DNA from: Vitellaria paradoxa
Lineage: Eukaryota > Streptophyta > Magnoliopsida > Ericales > Sapotaceae
Assembly (NCBI GenBank): GCA_019916065.1
Contig: CM034234.1
Span: 15,617,020-15,681,019, forward strand
Direction: 5' to 3'
Length of the DNA stretch: 64,000 nt
The notes beneath the pieces are model-generated. The model was not told the origin of the DNA and did not search any database. It saw only the letters and a program-made list of their open reading frames with translations. Shown piece after piece: positions 37,067 through 49,079 of the stretch. A program made the position numbers and the translations under genes. Numbering within the stretch: position 1 is the stretch's first letter; each line of letters begins with the position of its first letter.

Positions 37067-38726
37067 CATTGGTCTATTAGGGCCACAACCGAAAAGTTTA
37101 ATAAATGAATACTAAATAAGTTGATTTTTTATACAACCCATATACATCCATATATATGTTATCTCCTCTCCAACTCCCTCATCAAGCATTAATAACTTAA
37201 TATTAATGCAAGATAATTCTATTTTTTTTTGGCCCTCATGCTCCTTACATGGGATGCTCATTTAGTGCAAGTCAAAGAACAAGAGCATGGGGGAGTAAAC
37301 CAATATATGATCCCCCACATACATGTTTTCTTAACATTATTCTCCAGGGAAAAAAATAATAATAATCACCCCTCTTTAAGAGTCATAATAGATCTAGAAA
37401 ATTCTATATACCTCTGATTATCGATCCGTTTATTATGGACTCTTAAACATAAAAACTAAATTATAAATATATTATAAAAATGCGTAAAATTCTAAAAAAA
37501 TAAAACAACCAAATTTTGAATCCATACTTGCAAGTTTAATATAACTCATATCTAACTAACTCAATAATAACCAGTTATTAAATAGATATAATTAAATCCT
37601 ACTCATTTAATCAAAATTCATTATGACTCGACCCAAATCTACCTGCCCATTTGCCATCTCCACTCTAACCCCAAACCCTAGCCCAAATTATATTTCCGAC
37701 ACAAGTAGGTGTAAGGTGCATTTGGAGAGGATACTCCACTATATTAGGCTTAGTCTTGTTACATGCAAGAGAACGGCCCTTTTCTGGCTTTTTTTTTTAT
37801 ATGATTTTTTTAATCAATTCTTACTTTTTACCATCTTTTAGACCATCTTTTAGGGACGTTAATTGCGCTCATTAAAAAAAATTACAAAAAAATAATTCCA
37901 AATTGGTAAAGCGATGTACGGGGCAAAAATATTGATTTTTTTTTTTTTGACCAATACATAAATTCTCCTATTTTGAAATTTTTTTTTAATGAATTGTCTA
38001 AAAGCTACCCAAAAATAAAAAAATAAAAAATTTTTGAGAAAAAAAATCACATCAGACAAAATAAAAACAAAAATAAAACAACGGACAATCTCCAATATTA
38101 CCAGATTGAGCTTTAATCTCTCGGTGATAGTGCAAAGGTAGTGTTGGGTAAAAGTAGTGTTGGGTTTGTGTGTGACGCATGGTTCTGTCCCCTCTACAAT
38201 CACTCCAAAATTAAATCTGCGTCTGGTGCGACCTCTGAATATTATAAAAAGAATTTACTTTCTTTCATTAAGCACAGACCGCCCTTCAAATGAGACGATA
38301 CATTCCGGACTTTACATTTAGGTTCAGATTCATCAAATGAGACTGATTTTAGAAGGGTAATAATACTACACTGTCAGAACTGATATACACTTCAATAATT
38401 GCAGAAGTGCAACATTGTTGCTACCAAATCATTCTAAGTAAACTTTTCCATTTTATAAATACATATATATATATATATATATATATTTCGATTTCTAGTA
38501 GGCTGATCCAGGCCCAATTAATAAAGGCCACAGAAAATTAAGGACTAGGCTTCCCAGCCCTATGACCAAACACAGGTTTGGGCCAAATTCACACTAATCC
38601 CAGAATGCATAGCCCATAAATTTCAATTGTATTTTCCACTAGAAACTCTGCAGAATTTCTTCTGGAGTTCACACCTGCAAACTTCCATCTTTAAAGAATG
38701 TTTCTTAGAAACTAGGCTTAGAGCTG
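37067..38726. other. AT-rich spacer, no gene seen
   Basis: A TA microsatellite lies at about 38461-38486. No coding signal was recognised. Confidence 0.45.
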
Positions 38727-38865
38727 AGTGCATTTGGAGCCCCCCCCAAAAAAAATCACAATTTGCCAAAAGTTAATGGTCTCGAAATTGATGAAATGTG
38801 TAAAAAAGTCGAGAAAAGTTGAAATTTTATGGAGTTTTATGAGGATCCAAACGCCCCCTGAGAGC
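38727..38865. mobile_element. Small MITE-like element
   Basis: The left end GTGCATTTGGAGCCCCCCC and the right end GGATCCAAACGCCCCCTGA form short imperfect inverted repeats around a 100-bp AT-rich interior. Confidence 0.35.
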
Positions 38866-39282
38866 GCACAGCATAAATAAACCATAATCATCTTCAAAAA
38901 GTATTTTCTACGGTAGCAGTAGCACTGCGATTAGAGCACAGAAAGCCGCCACTTCTAATAAAATAGAATGGTAACTACAATCACACAAAATGAATTATCG
39001 CGAGAGACTGCATTACAAGCAACTTCTTCAGTTTACTAGTTCTGAACAAGGAGAAAGGGAAAAGGAATTTCATTATGAATATGACCGGTGTACGCTTTTG
39101 AAATCGTCAAGGAAAATTTTGGAAAAACTAAGAAACATAAAAGGTTTAGAAATCACATAACCCATATGGTACAACCAATTTTCAACTAAATGAAAAAATA
39201 TATTAAAGACCTTAATTCCATTGAATTAAAAGAATGACTTGCCTATGTGCTTTCCTCCAGTGCTGTGACGCCCAAAACATAT

Positions 39283-42200
39283 CTACCTCACAAAAAAATG
39301 GACTATGGCTGCCCAATATCCAGCCAACTGTTAAGGAAAATGAAAAATATAAAAATAAAAAGCAACGGTAAATAAATAGAGTCGGTAATCACCAACATAA
39401 CAGGTGCTCAACCCACACAATCAAATGCAAATGCAAGCGACACCATACCTGAGATATAATACTATTTCCAGTTTGGCCTTCGATGACTAAGCCCGCAGTA
39501 AGACCAATCATAGCCCATCCTCCATTAATTGCTTCAATCCGACGTCTTTTCTACAATAGCAATGTTGTACCAGCAAAGACTATTTAGTATCCTCAACTAA
39601 AGAAATCAAAACAAAAGAAAGATGATGCAACTATAGTCTTTATGTTGGAAACAAAAAAGTGTAGTTTTGGTGATGCTCCATCATTATCTGCCCACACCTC
39701 ACATTGTGAATGCATGTAATTTTTAGAATAATGAGATCGCTAGTGCAAGAAAATTTAGTTCATAACAGTTGTGCTCGAATGCAGAAGCATCTTACTTGGA
39801 CCTATAAATACGCATTCCTGGCGGTAGAGCTTCATTTTGGCATTGGTCTCTAACAAAATTAACATCGGAGCTGATCTCCCCTTTCTAAGTGATACATCCA
39901 AACGGATTTCAAATCCCACAATTTAACTCTATAGAATGAATTTCTCGTAAATGTGATGCTTTTTTCTAGTAATAAAAAACTAATAATAATAATAATAATT
40001 CACCATACAATGATTGAAACTACCATATCCTACACAAGCAATCATGCACAGGTATTTAATTTATTATCGGGTGGCTACTATGTTACTGCACCCTAGCCTC
40101 CATGTTCATTCCCTAATACTTTTTCCGTCTCCCAATCTGAACTGTTATAATTGGTTTCAATAATATTATTAACATAAAAGAAATAAACAAGCAAAAGACT
40201 TTATGCTAAGCTCATCAAAGGGTTCATCATCTTTCTGAAGGAAGCATAAACACGGCTGCACAGTCAAAACTCTTGTAAACCCAAAAATTTCTTCAGTGAC
40301 TAAAGGGAGATTTCCATGTTGCTTTCCAGTAACTTCTAAGAAAACTTCAGAAACCTACAGTTTCTTGTCCAAGATAGCATGTAAGCAAGTTATTTTACTT
40401 TTTAACTTCCATTATCCTGATATATTATGGTGTAGCATATTGCCTACAAGCATCACTTATGAGCTATTGACAACAAAAGAAAATATTCTCACTTTCAATC
40501 TCTCTTTTGCTTTAATTTCTTCCATTTGTTTCACGGCTAACCTCTTGGCTTCCAATGGATCAACCATAATCACCTCTTTCTTTGAATCACCCTTTCTGCG
40601 AGATACCTACATGATGTAAAATAAACAAGAAATACATCTGCATATTGCTATGGCTCCAAGTGGAAAGAAAGCACTTGATAAAGTGGCACAGGCGGTTATT
40701 CTCATCACAAATTACAAATCTATTTAGCAATAAAACATTATTATATACAAAAGGGCCATACAATAGCTCAGGGAAAACTGCAGCCTAATCAAACAACAGG
40801 TTTTCTACGTGATATACTGGCCAGTAGATGTGTCGCCATGGAAGGCAGACTCAGGTAGTGTGAGCTTCACTTTATAACCCTTGAGATATGGTTTACTTGT
40901 ACTAGTATAAAAATAAAGAGAGAATACTAATATAACTTGCCAAAACTACAAAACAGACATGCCATCATCCCATACAACTTAAAAACTATAGATCTACACT
41001 GGCTACAACATTATGAGGTCTGGAGGAAGAACAGTAGAGTGTAACAACAAAATGAGTGATATACTACCATAACCATGAATAGTAGATCATCAAACATTAT
41101 AGCAGCTTCTCAAATCCAGTTCTAGCTTACCTTCAGGGTATCAAACAAATGACAGTAAGTTTGTAAGCATATATGTTAACAAAGAAATTGAAATAAAATC
41201 AATTACCATATATGTCTAAGCAATGACACTCGGTAAAGAATGCTCATTGATTAGTTCACTAGTCACATACCTAAAAAAGAACTTCCAGCATAGTCAAACA
41301 AAATTTATTGCCATATATGAATATTTTTCTCCAGCTACTAGAGATTCCATTTCCATACCAACTCAAAATATGCTTATGGGACTATATATTAACGAGAATC
41401 ATCGGGGTATTTGTGTAAATAAATATAATCTATATAACTTTTTAATGTAGCGCTAAAGAGCAAGAAGATGCCTGATGCATGGAGGAAAAGTATCCTTATA
41501 CCCATATACAAAAACAAATGAGATATTCAGAACTGTGCAAACTACTACGGGATTAAATTGATGAGCCATACAATGAAATTATGGGAGAGAGTTATTGAGA
41601 GAAGACTAAGAAGGACTACAAACGTTTCAGAGAATCAATTTGGTTTCATGCCTGGAAGATCAATCATGAAGGCTATCTTTCTCTTGAGGAGGTTAATGGA
41701 ACAGTATAGAGAAGGTTAAAAAGATTTACTTATGGTGTTCATTGATTTAAAGAAGGCATATGACCGGGTTCCTAGGGAGATTCTATGGAGAGTATTGGAA
41801 AATAAAGGAGCGTATGTCACATATATTGAGGCGATAAAAGACATGTATGATAGAGTCATGACATCTATACGGACGACTGGTGGAAAGACTAACGAGTTCC
41901 CTATCACGATTGGTTTACATCAAGGCTTGGCGTTAAGCCCATACTTGTTTGCTTTAGTTATAGATGAGATTACAAGACATATTCAGGATGAGGTGCCGTG
42001 GTGTATGTTATTTGCAGATGATATTGTTTTAGTAAATGAGACGAGAGACGGAGTGAATGCTAAGTTAAAATTGTGGTGGGAAACGTTAGAGACAAAAGGA
42101 TTTAGGCTAAGCCGATGCAAAACGGAATATATAGAATGTAAGTTTAGTCAAAGTAGGATAACGGGTAGTATAAAAGTAAGTTTAGGCACACAAAAGATTG

Positions 42201-45200
42201 TAGAGAAAAATAAATTTAGGTACCTTGGATCTATGGTGCAATAAGATGGAGGGATTGATACTGATGTAAGTCACAAGATTCAAGCCGGGTGGACTAAATG
42301 GAGGAATGCTTCGGGGGTCTTGTGCGACCGAAAAGTCTCCCTCAAGGTGAAAAGAAAGTATTATAAGGTGGCGGTTAAACCAGCGCTGCTATATAGATCA
42401 GAGTGTTGGATAGTAAAGCATAATCGTGATCAGAAGATGGCAGTTGCGGAGATGAGGATGCTAAGGTAAAATGTACGGGATTACAAGGAAATATAGGATT
42501 AGGAACGAGGCGATTAGGGGCAAAGTAGGAATAGCACCGATTGAAGATAAAATGAGAGAAAACCGATTAAGATGGTTTAGTCATGTTAGAAGGCGTCCAG
42601 CGAAGGCACCTGTTAGAAAGTGTGAAAGTATGGAGATTGTCAGGAGTAGGAGAGGTAGAGGAAGACCCACGAAAAGTTGGAAAGAAACTATTAAACATTA
42701 TCTGCCCTACTTAGATCTATCGGAGGACATGACTCTACGCAGATCTAATTGACGTTGACAAATCCACCTAGTGGGAAAAGGCTTGGTTTGGTTAAGTATA
42801 ATCCATATAATTGCAGAAACTATCAAAATGAAAGAATTGATGATTATAAGTATACATAAGAAAAGGAACCCCCTTTTTTGTAATTCCTATGATCCAATTG
42901 GAGCTTATCGACAAAAATGGATCAATTTAGATAGCCATCTAGTTCTGGTAGCGACGAGATCAACACGTTATTTTTTCAAGAGAAGCTCACATCGAGGTTC
43001 ACAATGAATCATTAGGTACTTATTATGACATTTATGGGCACTATCTAATGGTTAGAAGTATAAAAAGGAAATTCTTTATATATATATATATATTCAAATC
43101 GTTGTTGGTCATATTTCTCTTTACGATAAGAAATGAATCCTAACTTTAGGATGACTTGATCCTTTTAATCCAATCCATATAATGTCTTTTTTGGGAGCTA
43201 GAAGAAAATGCATCTTAGGTACATCAAACTTGGCCTTATGAAAAGTTGCTACAGCACGATTAACTTCTAAATTTGAAATCACTGCTTATATATTTGATAT
43301 TGGCTATAATTCACAAGAATATTCTGTAGTCTTAGTAAGAGGGGGAAAGATTAAGGATTTACTTAGTATGAGATATTACATTGTTCGAGGAACCCTAAAT
43401 GCTGTCGGTGTAAAGGATCGTCAACAAAGTCATTCCAGTGTGTTGTAGATTCTTATCCAAGATTTACAACATTTGAAGATGCCATATGAATTACCAAAAA
43501 CATGCGAAGTGTATAGCTAACCCAATAACGAAAGTTTCAAAAGGGGATTAAGCAGGCTACTATGAGACAAAAGATTTTCTTTCTAAAGAGATTTGATTCG
43601 GAACCATTTTATGTACAAGGTCCAATATTGAAATAATTTAAGAGGTTTTCCCTGACCTTGTCCATGTCAACAAAGAATCCGAAATACTTTAATTTTTTTA
43701 AAACAAGTACGAGTCAAATAGCAATGATTCGAAGAACTTTCTATTTTTACACTATTTTGGAAACCCAAGGACTAAATCGTATAGTTAAGTAAGATACAGA
43801 AAAGGAGAAAAAAGGATACTCAATTTAAAGTGAGTAAACAGAATTCCATACTCAATCTCATAAAGACATATCAAATTCTGAGGAAAGCTGCATTCCATGA
43901 AAATCATATGTACAACTTGGAGGGAGATCTTTCATATCTTTCAAGATCCACCTTACAGTATGAGGGGAAGAAACCAAAATAAGTGATTTTAACTTTTATA
44001 AAATTGATTCTTGAACCTCTTTCACTTACTCATTAATTAGTTCACCAATCACATACCCATAAAAGAACTTTCAGCATAATCAAATCAAATATATCAGCAT
44101 TATAATGGGGTACCCTTGGGTAATGCATACATTAGGATTTGCCAAAACACGAAATGCTTGACCCTTTGTTTTACGAGTAACCAATTTTCCGTCTTGATCT
44201 CTTCTCAATCCCCACCTAAAAAAGGAAGAACATTTGAAGCAAATGATAAGTTGTCAAACAAGACAGAAAGCCTACCAAAAGGAAATGTATATCCTACAAG
44301 ACCTTTTACAAATTGGAAGGTACATATATTGATTTCATTTCCCAACACCAGTTTGTCGTCATTATCATTGATGATCATATAAGAAGAAGCCCAATATGTT
44401 TGATTAGCAAACGATATTGCATAATTATATATTATTTGTATTTGCCACCACCACGCTAGGAAATCAAGCCCAGCAGCATCCCTACACCATTTTGGCATGC
44501 ATACGGTAGTTCAATGTTCCTACGCTGCTCCTGCTGTACGCTGAATGAGTTTTATTCAAATACAAATTCTTTGAAGCCACAATTCCAAATAAAATCAACC
44601 TCTTGAAGCTAATATAGGTATATATTCGCATCAGATAGGGACTGAACTACGGAGATCTATCTTTTAATTATTTGTAAATTTTATGCTTATCATGAGGAAA
44701 TCTACAAATAAAAGAGACAGAGCGTGCGATTTGCATTGTAGAGGAATAGTAAGTTTTAGTTTTAGAGTTAGGTTTCATTTTCAGTTTTCATATATGTATA
44801 TACTATTTTTAGCGTTTTATATATTAGGAGTAGAGCTTATTTTATATAGAGGATTGATTACCTGGTTTCTTTTTTTCTCCTTCGTCACTACCTCCAGACT
44901 TGGATTATGTTTGCACTGTTTTTCAGCATTCGTTAATAGAGGTTTTTCTTTCCTTTTAATTTTGCTGAATTTATCTTTCATTATGTTAGGCTAGGTTTTT
45001 ACATAGCCATTTGTCATTTTTCTTTCCGTTTCCAGCTAGGTAGGAGTATCTTAGTGGTTGGGATAAATGGTTTTAGCCCCTTAACAGATGGGATTTGAGT
45101 ATTGTAATCAGAATCTAGCTTGTGTACTATTAGCCATCTCTGGACATAGTTGTGATGTTGCAAAGGTTTAAAACTTCCAGTATCGCATAGTTTTTGTCCA

Positions 45201-45772
45201 CCAAAAGCAGCACAAATATATCATTCAAGCAACTCAAATAAACATGCTCCCTCCTGTAATTATAGCACAGTCAAAATTATTGAAGTAAAATTTCAATTAG
45301 TTAAATGGCACAATGACAGCTATGTCAGCTACCCTATTTTTCTGGGGAAAAACTAATCTCCAATTTAAAAAAAAAAAAAAAATAGGGAAATTGACTTGTG
45401 TCTAATTGAGGAAAATAAAAACTTAAACCCTCCCCCAAAATCTCTAATGATATTAACAATTATATTGTTCTGCAACCACTATACTAACATGGACCCAATT
45501 TACAAACCCTAATACCAAACACAATGGGAAAGAAAAATACAGCAGAGTCAGTGCAGAAGTAAGAAAACAAAAGGACCCATACTTTATTATCTTTTCCTCT
45601 CCATTATTTTCTAGGAAACCGACCAGAGGGTCAGAAGGGAAAGTAAACAGCACAAGTGGGTACGAAGGCAATGAGATTTAATTTACTTGAAGACCGTCGC
45701 AGAGCGATGATTAGAGAAGGAGAACTGTGGTGTGCACAAGCTGATCTTGGGGAGCGCCGATGACGATCCCAT
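39283..45772 (-). CDS. Plastid one-helix LHC/ELIP-like chlorophyll-binding-family protein, five exons
   Basis: Exons (minus) are 45772-45687, 44215-44131, 40606-40493, 39550-39449 and 39327-39283, totalling 432 nt, or 143 residues plus stop. All four introns are GT-AG (1471, 3524, 942 and 121 nt) and all phases agree, which is strong evidence for the model. Residues 1 to about 30 are rich in Ser, basic residues and Pro with few acidic ones, like a chloroplast transit peptide. Exons 2-3 are basic and charged. Exon 4 carries the LHC helix motif [16 protein letters not shown] (about residues 101-116). Exon 5 ends [14 protein letters not shown]. Light-harvesting-like one-helix proteins sit in thylakoids and help pigment or photosystem assembly and photoprotection; the exact subfamily is not certain. 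An in-frame ATG at 45820 is an alternative start. Intron 2 holds a plastid-DNA and LINE insertion. Confidence 0.85.
41243..41324. repeat. Left copy of about 80-bp direct repeat flanking the plastid insertion
   Basis: It begins CTCATTGATTAGTTCACTAG and is matched at 44029-44105 by CTCATTAATTAGTTCACCAA and the sequence that follows. The two copies differ at a modest number of positions and small indels. They sit exactly on either side of the plastid-derived DNA in intron 2 of the LHC-like gene. Confidence 0.7.
41325..43135 (+). pseudogene. rpoC1: Nuclear plastid DNA (NUPT): rpoC1 fragment, split by a LINE
   Basis: 41325-41437 reads as the plastid RNA polymerase beta' segment around [13 protein letters not shown] and GICVNKYN. 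After the LINE, 42797-43135 continues the same gene ([20 protein letters not shown], then [17 protein letters not shown] and HISLYDKK). Several stops and indels show that it is not coding. It matches the middle of rpoC1 as remembered from plant plastomes. Confidence 0.85.
41438..42796 (+). mobile_element. 5'-truncated RTE-type LINE with reverse-transcriptase relic
   Basis: The insert is 1359 bp and flanked by a 14-bp target duplication, TATAATCTATATAA (41424-41437) and TATAATCCATATAA (42797-42810). It encodes the end of a non-LTR pol: [12 protein letters not shown], then [16 protein letters not shown] (41735-41782), a [14 protein letters not shown] block, the FADD catalytic box near 42010, and a C-terminal [16 protein letters not shown] block (about 42567-42602). 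In-frame stops at about 41519, 41717 and 42242 and a break near 42468 make it defective. The 3' end (GGCTTGGTTTGGTTAAG) resembles a decayed TTG-type tail, as in plant RTE elements. Confidence 0.88.
43165..44028 (+). pseudogene. rps12: Nuclear plastid DNA (NUPT): rps12 3' exons with group II intron and rps7 leader
   Basis: 43230-43440 encodes an eroded rps12 exon ([37 protein letters not shown]). 43440-43940 is the plastid intron, and 43950-43982 the last exon ending YEGKKPK-stop. The rps12-rps7 spacer follows to about 44028, just before the flanking repeat. The plastid intron is retained, so the source was DNA, not spliced RNA. Stops and indels exclude function. Confidence 0.82.
44029..44105. 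repeat. Right copy of about 80-bp direct repeat flanking the plastid insertion
   Basis: Partner of 41243-41324. It starts immediately after the plastid rps12-rps7 spacer and ends about 25 bp from exon 2 of the host gene. Confidence 0.7.
44216..45686 (-). other. First intron of the LHC-like gene
   Basis: A 1471-nt GT-AG intron. It holds no recognised mobile element. Plus-strand frames inside it (for example 44683-44994) are Phe- and Leu-rich chance reading of T-rich DNA. Confidence 0.6.
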
Positions 45773-45988
45773 CTTTGAGCTCTCTACAGCGTTACCGTTG
45801 CTGACTTGGTGCCATCTCATGTATGCACAATTCTTTTTTATTTTTCCTTTTCTTTCTTCTCTTCTGTTTCTAAAATTCTTATCCACACGCAAACCCCTGA
45901 TATATCCACCAATTTAATTATTTTAAAACTCGTTCAAAGCCTTGCCACTGGTTAGGGGGATTTTTTTTTTTGCTTTAATGTAAATTTA

Positions 45989-46430
45989 GGGGAGTGTTTG
46001 GTATGATAAAAATTGTTAAAAAAATTTCAAAACTTTTTAAAAAATTTTAAAATTTTTTAACACATTTTACACTCTTTATATTTCATAAAATTTTTATAAA
46101 TTTATATATATCTACATATTCTAACAACTTTTTACAAATCCTAATAAATTTTTTTATAAATCCTAATAACATTTCACAAACTACAATAAATTTTCTACAA
46201 ATTCTAAAAATATTTTACATCTTTTAATAAATTCTAACATAAAACTATTCCAATAGATTCAAAAAAACTGTCCAAACGGTTTTTTTCTATAAAAATTTGA
46301 CGTAAAAATTAAAAAATTTCATTATTCATTTTTAAAAAATGTGGTTTAGTGGCTGTACGTTAAATGTTAAAAAATTAGCTAAATCATATTTTTTATTTTT
46401 TTGTTATTTTTCGTCGCACTAAGCACCCCC
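45989..46430. mobile_element. MITE of the GTGTTTGG family, about 440 bp
   Basis: The left end GGGGAGTGTTTGGTATGATA pairs imperfectly with the reverse complement of the right end, GGGGGTGCTTAGTGCGAC. The AT-rich interior repeats AATTTTTACAAATTCTAA-like phrases. There is no coding capacity. Confidence 0.5.
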
Positions 46431-47615
46431 ACAATAAATAATTTTCAAAGTATATTTGAGAAAATATTAGGGTAAAATACAAAAAACCAATCCTACATTT
46501 TACCCTCAGTCTTACTTTGATACCAATAGTTTCAATTGCGACAGTTAAATCCCTACACAATAATAAGGTCCTTCTTTTCCGTCACAAGCCACCGTTAAAT
46601 TAGGAGGTAAAACTGTCATTTCGTAAGAAAGTACGCGTGACAGAGTGATTACGATCATCCAACATTTATCTATACTACTATTAAATATTAATTAAATTAA
46701 ATATTAAATTAATACTACTATTAAAAGTATACAACATCATATAAAAAGTCTCAATAGGTGAAAAACATTATTTTTTGTCATAATATTCATTCCTTTTCAA
46801 ACAATTCAATTTGTGTCCTTCAAACACATCTTTCAGCATTATTTTTATTTTTTGTAACTTACAGTATCTCAGCCAATTTATTTGCATCTCGACTAATTTT
46901 TGAAATTCTAAAATTAATGACCGAGTAAATCCTCTAATAGTTCTAAAGAGACTCAAACAGATAACTTGTAGGAATAAACCCAAGATCTTACCGTTATTAA
47001 AAAATATGAAAATGTGTAAAAGTTTTAATGGACCAATATACCCTTACCTTCTCAAATAAACTCAATAGTGTCTCTTCATCTCACTTCTGTCTATACTACT
47101 ATTATATTAATTAAATTAAATTAAATACTGCCATTAAAAGTATGAATATCTATAAACTTTTAATGGACCATTATATCTTTATCCTTTTCAAATGAACACA
47201 ATGGTGTCCCTTCAGCCTACATATATCTATACTATTATTATATATTAAATGAATTAAATTAAATATTAATTAAATACTAATATTAAAGTAGATGAAATGG
47301 AATAAAAGTAAGGTACCTGCTATAGCTACTGAGTAACCTCATTTGACTTTCTTAATAATAAAGCTTTTTACCTTTGTATTCGTTTGCCAAATCTTGTTCA
47401 ATTCCATCCAAGCCTGATTTTGTTTGAATCTTTGTGGAAGAAGAAGAAGCGGTTCAGCAGCCACTACATCTGCGGATTTCACCCAACCATTAAACCTAGC
47501 GGCTACTCGCTTTTTGATCAATGATTTATCGGCCACTAGATCGATGAAGAATCTCTCCAAAATTTTCTCTTTGATTAGTGATTCATTGGCCACTAGATTA
47601 AGGGATCCGACTTTC
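46431..47615. repeat. AT-rich repeats, possible start of a Helitron
   Basis: Diverged units of about 125 bp containing CTATACTACTATTA, AATTAAATTAAATATT and AAGTTTTAATGGACC recur at about 46670, 47090 and 47215. TCTATACTATTATTATATAT near 47218 resembles a plant Helitron 5' end, and a hairpin-like GCACGTGC followed by AAATAGT near 48390-48412 could be its 3' end, though with an imperfect CTRR. Confidence 0.3.
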
Positions 47616-47870
47616 TAGGGCCGGGGAGAAGCCGACAGCCGCTACCTATGGGATACGTACTGGGTGAAACTCGTCCTGTGGCCCTAGCCGACAAAGAACC
47701 ACGAGGAGGTAAACCAGCCTAGGTAAGCCCTGACTGACCGGTTTAGCCGAGAAAACTGTTAGATGGCTCTCCACTATTAGAGGAATGACTGTCCCCAAGA
47801 GGAGTCGAACCCGGGACCTATTGGTCCCAGGCACTTCAGCTTGCCATTCAAACTAATTCGACTACCCCTT
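47616..47870 (-). mobile_element. tRNA-derived SINE, about 255 bp
   Basis: On the minus strand it carries an A-box-like TAGTTTGAATGG (47855-47844) and a B-box GGTTCGACTCC (47811-47801) at tRNA-like spacing, followed by CCGGTCAGTCAGGG, CTGGTTTACCTCC and CCCAGTACG...TAGCGGCTGTCGGCTT. The second half resembles the SINE at 49976-50187, so the two are related. It is possibly an Au-like SINE; the name is not certain. Target duplications are weak. Confidence 0.6.
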
Positions 47871-49075
47871 TCGAGGTGCATTCCTTCGTGACGTTGTTAT
47901 TCTCACACCTGGTGGCTCAGTTGATTGGCACTCCTATAGGCTCATCTTACATACAAATTCTGGGGCCCCAAGTCTTGCATCCACCAAGAATATTTCTTGC
48001 CTTGAACACAAAACTTCAAATTGTAAAGTGTTTCCACTACATTAGAAAAAACTTGAATTAGATCTTGAAAATAATTGACTCAAATAGATGTTAATCATAA
48101 GTTTTTTTTTTTTTTTTTCCTTTCTCTTCCTATTCATCAGAATCATCCCTAAAAAAGTAAAGGACGACAGTCCAAAAATGAAAAGAGTTCGTTTCTTCCT
48201 AAAAAATTTGGAATGGATTGTCCAATTAAAAATGAGAACATAATGCATAGGTCATTAGAAGGAGTTCCAATAAGCAGATAAATATATTATATCACCTTAC
48301 TTATATCCTCTATAAGGGAGAAAGCAAATTGAAAAACCTACAAATATACGTAAAATTTAAATTTTTTATTTAATATTATTTATATATGCAACGCACGTGC
48401 TTTGCAAATAGTACGTATTAGAAATTTAGGATATGTGAATTTTTTTTCTTTTGAAATTCTCTTCTATTATATTGTTATAATGCATTAGAAATTTAGAACT
48501 AATGAATAACTTTTTTGTTTTGAAATTCTCTTCTATTATATTGTTATAATGAATTATGGAAGGTTATAATCTCCTCATGCCATTACCATGAAAAGCAAGA
48601 ACTAGGTACTTTAAAAAAAAAAATTGAAAAGCAAGAACAAGGAGTAAAAGCTGGAACTGGGTGTACAGGGGATTTACTTTCTATAGAATTATATTTCATA
48701 TATATATATATATATATATTATTTTCTAAAAATATATATCAAAATGATTTGTTAATGTCCCATTTTTAATATAAGTATATTTCAATAAATTATTTTATTT
48801 AAAATATTTAATCACAAGAGAGCTACAATATTATTCTAATATAAGTTTTCAAATGATAGTTTAGTAAACTTTGTCAACCTTTTTCTTCTAACTAAAAAGA
48901 AGTTGCTTTGTTTTTTTCTTCTTTTAGTTATTAATTTAAATATATCAATCATTATTTTGATAAGTAGCCATAACCAAAAATTAGATAAAATTGTCATTTC
49001 AATTAAAAATAAAAAAATAAAAGTCTAGTTCTTAAACAGGCTGGTTGTGGGACCCATAATCTTGACTGACATGGC
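47871..49075. other. AT-rich spacer, no gene seen
   Basis: It contains two adjacent copies of TTGAAATTCTCTTCTATTAT plus TGTTATAATG (about 48450-48550) and a (TA)n tract near 48698-48718. No coding signature was found. Confidence 0.5.
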
Positions 49076-49079
49076 TCAA

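Noticed and set aside
40296..40619. Plus-strand frame of 107 codons
   Set aside because: Lies antisense over exon 3 of the LHC-like gene and matches nothing.
44683..44994. 103-codon frame rich in Phe and Leu
   Set aside because: T-rich intron sequence of the LHC-like gene; hydrophobic by composition only.
47800..47870. A tRNA gene on the minus strand
   Set aside because: A- and B-boxes are present, but no cloverleaf acceptor pairing, and the sequence continues into a SINE body.
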